DNA from: Natrinema pellirubrum DSM 15624
Lineage (GTDB): Archaea > Halobacteriota > Halobacteria > Halobacteriales > Natrialbaceae
Direction of reading: 5' to 3'
DNA: 64,000 nucleotides
Assembly: GCF_000230735.2 (NCBI RefSeq)
Contig: NC_019962.1
Location: 496,001-560,000 of the forward strand
A program made the position numbers and the translations under genes. A model generated the notes under the pieces. The model saw nothing but the letters and a program-made list of their open reading frames with translations, made no database searches and was not told the DNA's origin. Shown in pieces: positions 22,988-31,450 of the stretch; positions within the stretch are counted from its first letter, which is position 1; each line of letters starts with the position of its first letter.

Positions 22988-24118
22988 TGCTCTGTTGAAC
23001 GCAAGACGGCGGCAGTATTGAAACTTTGACATTCAGGCAGGTGGCGTTAGAACTCCTGTACTGATGGTTTTGAGATCTGGATGATGTGGGAGGAGTACAG
23101 TTCGTTGATTCTGCAACCATCAGAATTAGGTCACTTTGTGAGAACCCGTACGTGGATGACGGCGATGTCTCTGGCGGATACGTCCAGAGAAAGAGAGCAG
23201 GCGGCGAGCCCTAACTCGCCGCCTGCGATAGGTTATGCACGATACACTTGCGCGTGAGCTCTCGGAACTGGCCGTGCCAGCTCCGAGAGCGTAACTTCTC
23301 ACCGTCATCCTTCAGCAGTGAGAACGCAGTCTCACTCAGTGTCCGCTGATGGTACAGATCTTCGTCCATCCGAGCGTTATGCGCTTTCTTCAGCGCATTG
23401 TGCTCCCTGTGTTTGATTAGCGGTCGTGTCGCGCCAGCGCGACACTCCTCTCTGAGATCTGACCACGAATAGTTCGCATCTGCAAGGAACTCTTGCAGGT
23501 CTTCGGCGTTGCGCCGATAGACCTGCAAGCCGATGTGTCCGTCCCACTTGCGCTTCGTCGTGAAATGAACGTCTTTGATCGCCAGTGACTCTGTATCGAC
23601 CAAAATCGTTGTCTTCAGCTTGTGAAACGAGAAGCCAGCACGATTCCGGTAATGATAGCTGGTTTGATCTCGCTGGAAGCCACTGGCGTCGATTGCTGCT
23701 GTTCCCGACCAGCCAGCCTGCTCCGCACTGCGGCGGAGCAGGCTGCGGAGTTCACGCATGTCGACCTGTTGCTCCCATCGACAGAGCGTGGTGTGATCCG
23801 GCGATTTGTCGATGTTAAGCTCTTCACGGATGGCTCTGGAGTCATTGAACCATGCTTCAGTCTCTCGGAAATCTTTGTCGAGTTCCGCATGCAAGAGGAT
23901 AAACGCGATCTGAGTCCACTCGGCGAACCCGCTGGCGCCGTCCGGCGCAGCGGGTTCGTCAGGGTTATCCACGTGCTGTTTGGCAAGATTCTTACACTGC
24001 CGTATGATCGGCCGTTTCGACCTCATATCGCAAGACGGCGTCCAATTCCCCACAAGCCTCACGGAAATCAGCCGAGAACAAGGCTGAAACTGGTGCTATT
24101 CGACGCTGCAACAGAGCA
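22988..24118 (-). mobile_element. Complete IS5-family (ISH1-type) insertion sequence
   Basis: 1131 bp, the size of ISH1-group elements. The ends begin TGCTCTGTTGAACGC (22988) and, on the complement of the right end, TGCTCTGTTGCAGCG (24118): ten identical bases, then partial similarity. An 8-bp target duplication, ACTCGGAA, flanks it at 22980-22987 and 24119-24126. It encodes one transposase on the minus strand. Because the duplication is perfect, the host gene before insertion can be rebuilt exactly. Confidence 0.92.
23211..24062 (-). CDS. IS5-family transposase (ISH1 group)
   Basis: 283 residues. The N-terminus is the IS5 helical region (AEWTQIAFILLHAELDKDFR, then PDHTTLCRWEQQVDMRELRS). The DDE core shows GTAAIDASGFQRD (first Asp, about residue 127), a second acidic strand around TTILVDTESLAIKDV, and the C-terminal SETAFSLLKDDGEKLRSRSW with the catalytic Glu. 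The reading frame is intact. The start at 24062 is the first Met; a later Met near 24023 would also keep all domains. Confidence 0.9.
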   Translation of the reverse strand: MRLVGNWTPSCDMRSKRPIIRQCKNLAKQHVDNPDEPAAPDGASGFAEWTQIAFILLHAELDKDFRETEAWFNDSRAIREELNIDKSPDHTTLCRWEQQVDMRELRSLLRRSAEQAGWSGTAAIDASGFQRDQTSYHYRNRAGFSFHKLKTTILVDTESLAIKDVHFTTKRKWDGHIGLQVYRRNAEDLQEFLADANYSWSDLREECRAGATRPLIKHREHNALKKAHNARMDEDLYHQRTLSETAFSLLKDDGEKLRSRSWHGQFRELTRKCIVHNLSQAAS

Positions 24119-25490
24119 ACTCGGAAGCAAAGAGATGCTAATTCTGGCGTTCGGAGCGATGATCGGGTGGGGATGGATTATCCTCGCCGGTGACTGGATC
24201 AACGATGGGGGCCCGCTGGGAGCGATCGTCGCGTTTCTCGGCGGGGCCGTCGTCGTCGGTATCGTCGCGATCATTTACAGCGAACTCGCCGCTGCGATGC
24301 CGTTAGTCGGGGGCGAACACGTCTATAGCCTCCGCGCCCTCGGACCGGCCGGGTCGTTCGTTTGCACCTGGGCGATCGTCTTCGGGTACGTTACCGTCGC
24401 CGCGTTCGAAGCGGTCGCGCTCCCGTCCGCGATGGCGTTTATCGTCCCCGGGTTCAATGCGGTCCCGCTCTGGGACGTCGCCGGCGAACCGGTGTACGCG
24501 ACGTGGATCCTCGTCGGCGTATTCGGCACGCTCGGCATCACGTACCTGAACTATATCGGGATCCGGGTCGCCGCGCAGTTCCAGATCATCATGACCGTCA
24601 TCATCGCGCTCGCCGGCCTCATCCTGATCGGCGGGGCAGTTACCAACGGGCAACCGTCGCCCGATAGCTCGTTCGGCGCCGGGACCGCTGGCATCTTCAC
24701 CGTCGTATTGATGACCCCGTTTATGTTCGTCGGCTTCGACGTTATTCCACAATCCGCCGAAGAAGCCGACATTCCGGCGCGGACGCTGGGACTGCTGATC
24801 ATCCTCGCCGTCGGGTTGGCCGCTCTGTTCTACATGGCCGTCATCTGGGGCTCGAGTCGCGCGCTCTCCGGGAGTGCCCTCGTCGATAGTTCGCTCCCTG
24901 CGGCGGCGGCGATGGCCGAACTGTACGACAGTTCGACCGCCGGTCAACTCATGGCTCTCGCGGGCGTCGCGGGAATCCTCACGAGCTGGAACGCGTTCAT
25001 CATCGGCGGGAGTCGAGCGCTCTTTGCACTCTCGGAGTCGGGGATGCTCCCGGAACCCCTTTCGAAAGTCCACCCGAAACACAACACGCCGAGCAACGCG
25101 ATCCTGTTGGTCGGCGGCCTGTCCGCGCTCGCGCCGTTTTTCGGCGAACAGATGCTTACGTGGATCGTCAACGCAGGCGGCCTCGGGATCGTCGTCGCCT
25201 GGTTCCTCGTCGTCGTCTCGTTTCTGGTGCTGCGCTACCGTGAACCCGAGATGAATCGTCCGTACGAGGTCCCCGGTGGCCCCGTCGTCGGTATTCTCGG
25301 GTTCGTGGCAACGGCGATTTTCATCACGCTCTATCTTCCGGGCGGCCAGTCGGCGCTGTTGTGGCCCTACGAGTGGCTCATCGTCCTCGGCTGGTGTGTC
25401 CTCGGACTCGTCCTATACGCGGTCTCCGGCGACGGGTCGGTCGAAACGGCCGACGAAGTGGTGCGCAGAATCGAAGCCCTAGACGAATAA
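24119..25490 (+). pseudogene. APC-family amino acid permease, 3' part, separated from its start by an IS
   Basis: It encodes an amino acid/polyamine/organocation transporter with about twelve hydrophobic helices. The first is KEMLILAFGAMIGWGWIILA, with the family GAMIGxG substrate loop; PLVGGEHVYSLRALGPAGSF and GGSRALFALSESGMLPEPL are further APC signatures. Joined to 22945-22987 it gives a 468-residue protein of normal length. In place, a product could only begin at ATG 24136, losing 17 residues, with a weak GGAAG before it and no native promoter. It probably imported the substrate of the neighbouring aminotransferase/dehydrogenase pair. Activity now depends on any promoter inside the IS. 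Confidence 0.88.
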
Positions 25491-25514
25491 CGGCCGCGCC
25501 GATCCGTGGCTCCA

Positions 25515-25919
25515 TCACCGCCGCTCTCGTTCTCGGTGCCGACGACGCGATCGGTCGGCCTCGACGTCGTCGACGCCGACCGTCTCCTCGCCGAGAACCC
25601 GCTCGAGTTCCCGTTCGAACTCCTCGTCGTCGAGGTCGCCGTCGACGTACCGGGAGCGAACGCGTTCCTCTGGATCGGGCCGGGTTTCGGCCGGCGTGTC
25701 CGCGTCGCTCCCGGCGCTCGAGTCCGCGCCGACCAACGAGAACAGACCGACGGCGGCCAGGACGACCAGCGACAGGACGGCAAGCGTCAGCACCAGCGAG
25801 AGGACGGCCGCGATCACCGAGAGGGCGATGCCGACGATCGTGGCGACGACGCTCAGTACGACGACTGCGAGGACGACCGCGCCGAGCCCTTTGAGCAGGA
25901 CGGAACTGAGACGTCCCAT
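25515..25919 (-). CDS. SHOCT-domain membrane protein
   Basis: 134 residues. Two long hydrophobic helices near the N-terminus (VVLAVVVLSVVATIVGIALS and LSLVLTLAVLSLVVLAAVGL) are followed by an acidic linker and a short C-terminal DPEERVRSRYVDGDLDDEEF segment, the SHOCT (short C-terminal) pattern that often supports oligomer formation. The tail is Arg-rich. The start at 25919 (MGRLSSVLL) is preferred to the longer form at 25961. Its role is unknown. It is convergent with the transporter 3' end. Confidence 0.7.
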   Translation of the reverse strand: MGRLSSVLLKGLGAVVLAVVVLSVVATIVGIALSVIAAVLSLVLTLAVLSLVVLAAVGLFSLVGADSSAGSDADTPAETRPDPEERVRSRYVDGDLDDEEFERELERVLGEETVGVDDVEADRSRRRHRERERR

Positions 25920-25988
25920 AGTCGTCGTTCGGTCGACGGGCACAAAAACACGCGGGGCCACCCCAGGCCGCCGTCGCCGGCGGGGTCG

Positions 25989-26333
25989 TCAGGAACTGTT
26001 CGAGCGGCGGTCGTCCGCCCCGGCCGGCGGGAGGGTGGTCCGTTCGGCCAGCCCGATGAGATAGACATCGAGCAGACAGACCAGCAGGATCGTCAGCGGG
26101 ACGGCGACGTCGGTGTAACTCACGGCGTCGAACTGCAGCGCCGTCACCACGAACGGTTCCTCGAGGCTGAGCGCACCCGAGACGGTTCGCGCGCTCAGGA
26201 ACACGAGCGCGAGGCCGTAACAGAGGAACCAGATCCCGCCGCGTTTCCATCGGCCGAGATAACAGTGGCCGAGGCCGGCGACGAGTACCGACAGCGGGTA
26301 CGCCGGCCAGACCGGTCGCGACAGTTCGTTCAT
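25989..26333 (-). CDS. Small TM2-like membrane protein
   Basis: 114 residues. The N-terminus (PAYPLSVLVAGLGHCYLGRW, then KRGGIWFLCYGLALVFLS) resembles TM2-type proteins, where G-x-G-x-x-Y-L-G-x-x-x-x-G forms a hairpin between two helices. A third helix (VPLTILLVCLLDVYLIGLAE) lies near the end, before a polar tail. The function of such proteins in haloarchaea is unknown. It lies on the same strand as the SHOCT-domain gene, 69 bases away. Confidence 0.65.
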   Translation of the reverse strand: MNELSRPVWPAYPLSVLVAGLGHCYLGRWKRGGIWFLCYGLALVFLSARTVSGALSLEEPFVVTALQFDAVSYTDVAVPLTILLVCLLDVYLIGLAERTTLPPAGADDRRSNSS

Positions 26334-26386
26334 CGGGGTCCCCTACGGCCCGGAGGACAATCGGTGTTACTCTTCGTTGCTGATCG

Positions 26387-26665
26387 CTATTTCCGATACT
26401 GGCGAATATCGAACCGGCCGTAGCCGCCGTATGCAAGCTCGAGCGAGCCGATCCACCAGTTCCACCGCTCCGGTGGGGTTCCCTCGGGGGCGTCGGCCAA
26501 CTCCTCGAGGACGATCTCGTTGGTCAGTGCGGTCCCGACGTCCGATTCGTATTTCCCGGCGTCCGCGAGGTCGACGGCCTGCCGGACGACGACCCGTGAT
26601 TGGCCCATCGTGCCGCCGAACTCCTCGCGCAGGCGATCCTCGAGTCGCCCCGGATCGATGAACAC
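26387..26665 (-). CDS. Conserved haloarchaeal hypothetical protein
   Basis: 92 residues, soluble and acidic, without cysteines. A helical first half (LEDRLREEFGGTMGQSRVVV, RQAVDLADAGKYESDVG) is followed by NEIVLEELADAPEGTPPERW and a Trp/Tyr/Gly-rich end (NWWIGSLELAYGGYGRFDI). The compact pattern looks like a genuine folded protein. I do not recognise a named function. It is the third consecutive minus-strand gene in this stretch. Confidence 0.6.
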   Translation of the reverse strand: MFIDPGRLEDRLREEFGGTMGQSRVVVRQAVDLADAGKYESDVGTALTNEIVLEELADAPEGTPPERWNWWIGSLELAYGGYGRFDIRQYRK

Positions 26666-26997
26666 GGCTCGAGGTAGGCGTTGCAGCTACTTGACTGTTC
26701 GAGCGGAACGGGCGGGAAAAGCGTCGAAGACGGTTCGGTGGCCGGGAGGACGGCTCGAGCGCTGCGAGAGCTGTCGGACCCGGGGGAAGGCAGGCAGCTA
26801 CCCGGTACTGACCGCGAGCGAGCCCGCAGGGCGAGCGAGCGGGCCGACGACCGATGTGGAGAGCGCGGAGCGCTCGGAACGGAGGGAGGAGTGCTTTTCA
26901 TCGAAGTTTTGCCGAGGGCGCGGCTGTGCCGCGCCCGCAGAGCAAAAGTTCGGTGACGATCGATGATCTTTTGAGCGACGGCCGTCTTCCGTCGGGC
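26666..26997. repeat. Non-coding GC-rich region with hairpin, likely dispersed haloarchaeal repeat
   Basis: About 330 bases with no convincing gene. The part from about 26815 to 26950 consists of short GAGCGAGC-type runs, an AT patch (TTTTCATCGAAGTTTTGCC) and a perfect hairpin, GGGCGCGGC (26916-26924) with GCCGCGCCC (26928-26936). This arrangement resembles multi-copy intergenic repeats of haloarchaea. Only a genome-wide search can confirm that it is repeated. Confidence 0.4.
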
Positions 26998-27393
26998 ATG
27001 GCAAGTTTCACTGTCGTTGTCGGCGACCCCGATTCCGGGTCGTCCTACCAGCTCGAGGCGGAGGAACAGGACGCGAACCGGTTCATCGGCAAGTCGATCG
27101 GCGAGGAAGTCGACGGCGGTGCCGTCGGGCTCGACGGCTACACGCTCGAGATCACCGGCGGCTCCGACGAGGCCGGCCGCCCGCTCAACGACGAGGTCGC
27201 CGGTTCGAACCTGAAGGAAGTGCTGATGAACGGTCGACAGACCGGCTACAAGCCGTCCCGTGACGGCGAGCGCCGCCGGATCACCGTCCGCGGCCGCGAG
27301 GTCTCCGACGCCGTCGCCCAGATCAACGCCTCGATCTCCGAGCGCGGTAGCAGCGATGTCGACGAACTCCTCGGCGACGGCGACGACGAGTAA
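26998..27393 (+). CDS. rps6e: 30S ribosomal protein S6e
   Basis: 131 residues, the archaeal S6e length. Characteristic segments are [20 protein letters not shown], then [29 protein letters not shown] and the highly conserved [20 protein letters not shown] near residue 80, where S6e contacts rRNA, ending with [11 protein letters not shown]. The protein is part of the small ribosomal subunit in archaea and eukaryotes. The ATG at 26998 is the start; an upstream in-frame extension is non-coding repeat sequence. The next gene follows on the same strand after 21 bases. Confidence 0.95.
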   Translation: MASFTVVVGDPDSGSSYQLEAEEQDANRFIGKSIGEEVDGGAVGLDGYTLEITGGSDEAGRPLNDEVAGSNLKEVLMNGRQTGYKPSRDGERRRITVRGREVSDAVAQINASISERGSSDVDELLGDGDDE

Positions 27394-27414
27394 CGCCCTC
27401 GCCATCCGTTTTCC

Positions 27415-27852
27415 ATGTCAGATAGAATTTCGAGCGATCATCCCTCGGTGCGGACGGTCCGTGCGACGTGTACGGAGACGGCCACCGGGGTCAAACTCGA
27501 GGTGCCGGCCGACGACCGCGACGCCTTTCCGACCGACGAGGTCGTCCGGCTCGTCCTCGAGGGTGAGGAACTGTTCGCACAGATCGAGCGCGCACTGACC
27601 GGCGACGAGCTGTCGGTGCCGGGCGTCTACGAGACGCCGGACAGTGCCCGCGATCCCAGCGGCGCGACCGACCGCCTTCCCGAGTGGGTCGACGATCACG
27701 ACGTTCCCCTCGGCGGCTCGGTGCTGATCGACGTCGTCGAACCCGAGTTCCTCTACGGCTGTCGCGCGCCCGGCGAGACAGTCTTTTACGACGCCCGCGA
27801 ACCGCCAAGCGACAGCCTCAGCGAGATCGCGAAGGACCTCGAGGACGGGTAG
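27415..27852 (+). CDS. Conserved haloarchaeal hypothetical protein downstream of S6e
   Basis: 145 residues, acidic and soluble. It begins SDHPSVRTVRATCTETATGV and continues with KLEVPADDRDAFPTDEVVRL, a beta-rich domain, then LGGSVLIDVVEPEFLYGCRA and a helical tail. The short spacing from rps6e (21 bases) suggests co-transcription. No catalytic motif is visible. It looks like a lineage-specific family of unknown function. Confidence 0.65.
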   Translation: MSDRISSDHPSVRTVRATCTETATGVKLEVPADDRDAFPTDEVVRLVLEGEELFAQIERALTGDELSVPGVYETPDSARDPSGATDRLPEWVDDHDVPLGGSVLIDVVEPEFLYGCRAPGETVFYDAREPPSDSLSEIAKDLEDG

Positions 27853-27947
27853 CCACGCGCGATCGGCCTGCCGTGGCTGTCGCCGACCGATGGCGCGGCG
27901 AACCGCGAATACGGTCCTTTTTCCACCTCGAGCGCGAATCCGGGGCC

Positions 27948-28376
27948 ATGACTGACCAACGCGCGGAGTTCCTCGCCGGCGAGCGCCCCGAGGACGTGGC
28001 GCTGTTTCTGGCCGATTCGTTCGTCTCGGACGACCGCCTCGAGCAGTTCGGTGATCCCGTCGCGGACGGGACGCTGATCGTCGTCGACGGCGAGCGAGGC
28101 CGCAACGCGTTCCAGGCGGCGACCGGCACCGGGGCGATGGAGTTCGCTAAGTCCGCGATGAGTACCGAAGGGGAGATCGACGACGACCTCGCGGGTGCGC
28201 AATGTCCGGACGCGGGCGAGGATGGCGACCACGAGACCCAGTTCGTCTTCGCCTTCGCGGAGGAGCAAAACGAGGAGGTCGGCGGCATCTACGCCGACGG
28301 CGACGTGATCCACGCCTACGCCCAGTGTACCTGTGGGACGGCGTTTTCCGACCGCTGGAACGTCACCGAGGCGTAG
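27948..28376 (+). CDS. Conserved haloarchaeal hypothetical protein (DUF5807-like)
   Basis: 142 residues. The start MTDQRAEFLAGERPEDVALF and the sequence GTLIVVDGERGRNAFQAATG followed by GAMEFAKSAM fit a haloarchaeal family annotated DUF5807. The second half has Cys residues in AQCPDAG and AQCTCGTAF that might bind a metal. It is co-directional with the S6e group, about 95 bases from its neighbour. The assignment rests on remembered family patterns. Confidence 0.6.
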   Translation: MTDQRAEFLAGERPEDVALFLADSFVSDDRLEQFGDPVADGTLIVVDGERGRNAFQAATGTGAMEFAKSAMSTEGEIDDDLAGAQCPDAGEDGDHETQFVFAFAEEQNEEVGGIYADGDVIHAYAQCTCGTAFSDRWNVTEA

Positions 28377-28458
28377 CCGCTCGCGACGCTTCGAACGGCC
28401 GCGATATCGTCTCAGGAGTAGGCCGCAGGCTTTTGCGGCCCAGCGACGTAGCGAGCCC

Positions 28459-29154
28459 ATGAGTGCGACCGAAACCCCGACCGGGACTCGCCGCGGGTTC
28501 GGTCTCTCGAGTCGGGACGCGCGGGTGATCGGCGGCGCGAGCCTCCTGCTGGCGATCAACATCGCGGTGATGTACGCGCTGGCGACGACGCCGCTGGCGG
28601 CGCTCAACGACGTCCTTTTTTCGTTCCCGATCGTCGGCGCGATCGCCTACGGCGCGGCGATTATGGCCGGCCAACTGGTCGCCGAGCGCGGCGTTGCCGG
28701 CGGCAACACCGGGATCGCGGTCCTCGGAATGGTGATCCTCCAACTGGCCTTCGGGGTCTTCGGGGCCGGCGCACTTCGGTTCGTGCCGCGGGAGTCCCAA
28801 CTGACGGTCCTCACCGTGACAGCTGTCGTCGTCGCGGTGCTGACGGCACTCATCGCCGCCTACGTCTACGCCCGCTCGAGTGACTTCGATCACTGGGGTT
28901 CCTACGCCAACTACGCCTTCATCGGTGGGCTCGTCGCCATCGCCGTCGGGACGTTCTACACGCCGGCGTTGCTCGCTGGCTTCGCCCTGATCTTTCTGGG
29001 ATTCCTGCTGCAACTCGGCTGGGAGATCTGGAACGTTCGGGACCAGCGGACGGCGTCGGTCACGCTCCAGACGATCGGCGTCTACATCGCCGTCGCCGGC
29101 GTTTTCGTCCACGTGTTGCAGCTCGTACTGCGATACGTCGCGTCTCGAGGGTAA
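28459..29154 (+). CDS. Seven-helix membrane protein, Bax-inhibitor-1/permease-like
   Basis: 231 residues with about seven hydrophobic helices, among them VIGGASLLLAINIAVMYALA, VGAIAYGAAIMAGQLVAERG, LTVTAVVVAVLTALIAAYVY and PALLAGFALIFLGFLLQLGW. The layout of six to seven short helices with a charged N-terminus resembles haloarchaeal Bax-inhibitor-1-like or permease families. No transport signature is visible, so the role stays open. Confidence 0.6.
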   Translation: MSATETPTGTRRGFGLSSRDARVIGGASLLLAINIAVMYALATTPLAALNDVLFSFPIVGAIAYGAAIMAGQLVAERGVAGGNTGIAVLGMVILQLAFGVFGAGALRFVPRESQLTVLTVTAVVVAVLTALIAAYVYARSSDFDHWGSYANYAFIGGLVAIAVGTFYTPALLAGFALIFLGFLLQLGWEIWNVRDQRTASVTLQTIGVYIAVAGVFVHVLQLVLRYVASRG

Positions 29155-29525
29155 GCGAGTTCTCGAGCCAGCAGTGACAGAATCGTGATGTCCCCTATTT
29201 CGATGGATTGAGTGTGTTCTCCGGTGGTATTGGCACGACTCTCTTGCTATCGTGGCACCACGGAGGGGCCACACCCTCCCCAACCGATTGCTGCTCACGG
29301 GTGCGTAGCACCCGTTCGCATGGTTCGCGGGACCTCCGGTCCCGCGCTAACGCTCGCTCCGAGATCGCTCGCTCATCCCTCGCACGGAGTCTGGCCGCGG
29401 TTCGTCGGTGACTCACCGCGCCCCAGCGTGCGCCACCGCATACTGTTCGGTCAGGGTGGAGTGATACGTCGCTGGCTTCACTCTTGTTAGCAAGAGAAAA
29501 ACGGTATGAGCGCTCTTCGAACTGA
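29155..29525. other. Gene-free region with inverted repeats (possible MITE)
   Basis: About 370 bases between convergent genes. TCTCTTGCTA (29240-29249) and its exact complement TAGCAAGAGA (29488-29497) bracket 258 bases, and two small hairpins (GGGTGCGTAGCACCC and GGGACCTCCGGTCCC) lie between them. This could be a miniature inverted-repeat element without a transposase. No target duplication was seen, so the call is weak. Confidence 0.35.
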
Positions 29526-30797
29526 TCAGTTCTCGCTTTCGTCGCTATCGCTCTCGTCGTCCTCGGTCGTCTCGTCGACGACCTCGCGGAACGCGTCGAG
29601 GATGACCTGCTTGGTCACCGCGCCGCGGGTCGTCCAGTGGTTCGCGAAGTCGAGCATGTCGTCGTAGATGTCGGGCTTGCAGCCGGCAGCCTTCGGGTGG
29701 CCGCCGCCGTTTACCTTCCCTGCGACCTCGTGACAGCGGTCGAACTCGTCGGTGCCCCGGATCGAGGCCGAGCCGGCGGGCTTGACGATCACCGAGGCGT
29801 CGGCCCCCGCCTCGCGCATCGCCTCCGCGACCTCGTTTTGCGAACAGCGGCCGTAGGTCACGCCGACGGTGTAGCCGCCGATCTCGCGGTACTCCGCGCG
29901 CCCGACCGCGCGATCGATCAGCGCCTCCTTCTCGACGCGGCGCTCGGCGATGTAGTCCTCGACCCACGCGGGCAGGTCGGCGCCGTACTCGCGGACGACC
30001 TCGACGTATTCGGCGGGGTCGGTCCAGTAGGCGTAGTCCGCCAGATCGTCGCTGCGGGGGTCCTCCCGCAGCCAGAGGTCGTGGTCCCGCGTGACCGCCG
30101 CGAGTTCCTCGTACATCGGGTCGAACTCGTACTCGAGCGAGCGATAGACCACGTCGGCGGAACACTCCTCGTCGGAGTCACCGATCACGAGGTCGACGCC
30201 GGCCTCGCGGACCGCCGCCGCGACGTCATCGCCCCACTGGTGGTGATCGTACCACGAGACCCGGTCGGCCGTCTCGAGGGCCGCGTCGAGTTCCGACTCG
30301 ACATACTCGTATTTGTCCGGCGCGAGGTCACAGACAAACAGGTCGATCCCCTCGTCGCCGTACTCGGCGACGCGAGCGAGTGCGTCCTCGACGTCGTGGG
30401 GACTGGCTGGAATCAACGCGACGCCGTGGGGCGTCGGCTCGGGCTCCTCGAGCGGGTCGTCGTCCTCGCCGGCCGCGACGGGGGGCTCCGCCTCGTCGAC
30501 GTCGTCGGTCGCGTCGGCGACCGGTTCGTCACCGTCGTCCCCGGCCCCGGCCACGGAATCCTCCGGTTCGGGTACGTTTCGGACGTCGTCGTAGGCCTCG
30601 CGAAGCAGGGCCACGCAGGCCAGTCCGTCGGCGTCCGGGTCCGCAACGACCGCGACCTCAGCCCCCTCGAGGGCGGCCGCGGCCTGCTGTTCTTCGAGGT
30701 CCTCCTCGAGTTCGTCGGGCAGGAAGAAGCCGGTTCCTGGGAGGACCGATTTCCGCGAGAGCGGGAGATCGCCGCTCTCGATGAGTTCGTCGTACAT
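29526..30797 (-). CDS. DHH-family phosphoesterase (RecJ/NrnA-like) with acidic insertion
   Basis: 423 residues. A DHH phosphoesterase: AVVADPDADGLACVALL near residue 52 is motif I, CDLAPD an intermediate metal motif, SWYDHHQWGDD the DHH motif near residue 183, and NGGGHPKAAGCKPD the DHHA1 substrate loop near residue 375. Such enzymes cut nano-RNAs, cyclic dinucleotides or single-stranded DNA. An insertion of about 45 acidic/Pro residues follows motif I (DSVAGAGDDGDEPVADATDD and on), unusual within the catalytic core. The tail is also acidic. It is monocistronic and faces the UspA gene upstream. Confidence 0.88.
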   Translation of the reverse strand: MYDELIESGDLPLSRKSVLPGTGFFLPDELEEDLEEQQAAAALEGAEVAVVADPDADGLACVALLREAYDDVRNVPEPEDSVAGAGDDGDEPVADATDDVDEAEPPVAAGEDDDPLEEPEPTPHGVALIPASPHDVEDALARVAEYGDEGIDLFVCDLAPDKYEYVESELDAALETADRVSWYDHHQWGDDVAAAVREAGVDLVIGDSDEECSADVVYRSLEYEFDPMYEELAAVTRDHDLWLREDPRSDDLADYAYWTDPAEYVEVVREYGADLPAWVEDYIAERRVEKEALIDRAVGRAEYREIGGYTVGVTYGRCSQNEVAEAMREAGADASVIVKPAGSASIRGTDEFDRCHEVAGKVNGGGHPKAAGCKPDIYDDMLDFANHWTTRGAVTKQVILDAFREVVDETTEDDESDSDESEN

Positions 30798-30875
30798 GGT
30801 TCCCCGTGGGTGACCGGCGGGGAAGTAACCGCCGGTCTCGGGAGCGCAGGAGGCGGCTCCAGTCGCCGGACGGGG

Positions 30876-31337
30876 TCAGGCGTCGACCGCCGACTCGCCC
30901 CCGTCGTCGCCGGTCGGCTCGAGCTGGCGGACGGTCAGGACGGGCACAGGTGAAGTACGGACGACCCGCTCGGCGACGCTGCCGAGCAGGAGCCGGTTCT
31001 CGCCGTGGCGACCGCGGGTCCCGGTCGCGACGGCGTCGGCGTCGACTTCGCGAGCGTATTCGCAGATCTCGGCGGCAGGCCGGCCGTCGCGGATCGCGGT
31101 CGTTACCCCCCTGTCGGCCCGGTCCTCGACGGTGGCCAGTGCCGCGTCGGCGGTCGTCTCGAGCGCGGTGCGGAGTTCGTCCCGGAGCTGCTGGGGCGAG
31201 GCGTCGACTTCGCTCGCGTCGACTACCGAGAGGGCGTGGACGTCGGCCTCGAAGCGGGCGGCGAGATCGAGCGCGACGTCGACCGCTCGCGTGACGCTGT
31301 CGGAGCCGTCGGTCGCGACCACGACGGTATCGAACAT
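30876..31337 (-). CDS. Universal stress protein (UspA family)
   Basis: 153 residues with the full UspA fold: FDTVVVATDGSDSVTRAVDV at the N-terminus and the ATP-binding loop GTRGRHGENRLLLGSVAE near residue 110, of the G-x2-G-x9-GS type. An ATP-binding stress protein, acting as a dimer in the cytosol. It is divergent from a second UspA gene at 31451, so the two share an upstream region of about 110 bases, in which a TTAA-containing element lies near the minus-strand start. Confidence 0.9.
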   Translation of the reverse strand: MFDTVVVATDGSDSVTRAVDVALDLAARFEADVHALSVVDASEVDASPQQLRDELRTALETTADAALATVEDRADRGVTTAIRDGRPAAEICEYAREVDADAVATGTRGRHGENRLLLGSVAERVVRTSPVPVLTVRQLEPTGDDGGESAVDA

Positions 31338-31450
31338 AGCGGGGGTTTCGGTCGGGAACGCTTAAACCTCCCCGTTCGACGGGGCGAACGGGCGTCCCGG
31401 TGCCGCCGCGGTGGGATGGCTTTTTCATGCCGGCCCACCCACTGCCGCGT

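Noticed and set aside
22606-23032. Small open frames in the aminotransferase/permease spacer
   Set aside because: They cover promoters and the IS end; their translations are Tyr/Ser/Arg-rich and unlike haloarchaeal proteins.
23622-25490. A 622-codon permease with a long N-terminal extension
   Set aside because: The first 165 codons are antisense to the IS5 transposase. The native start is at 22945 on the other side of the IS.
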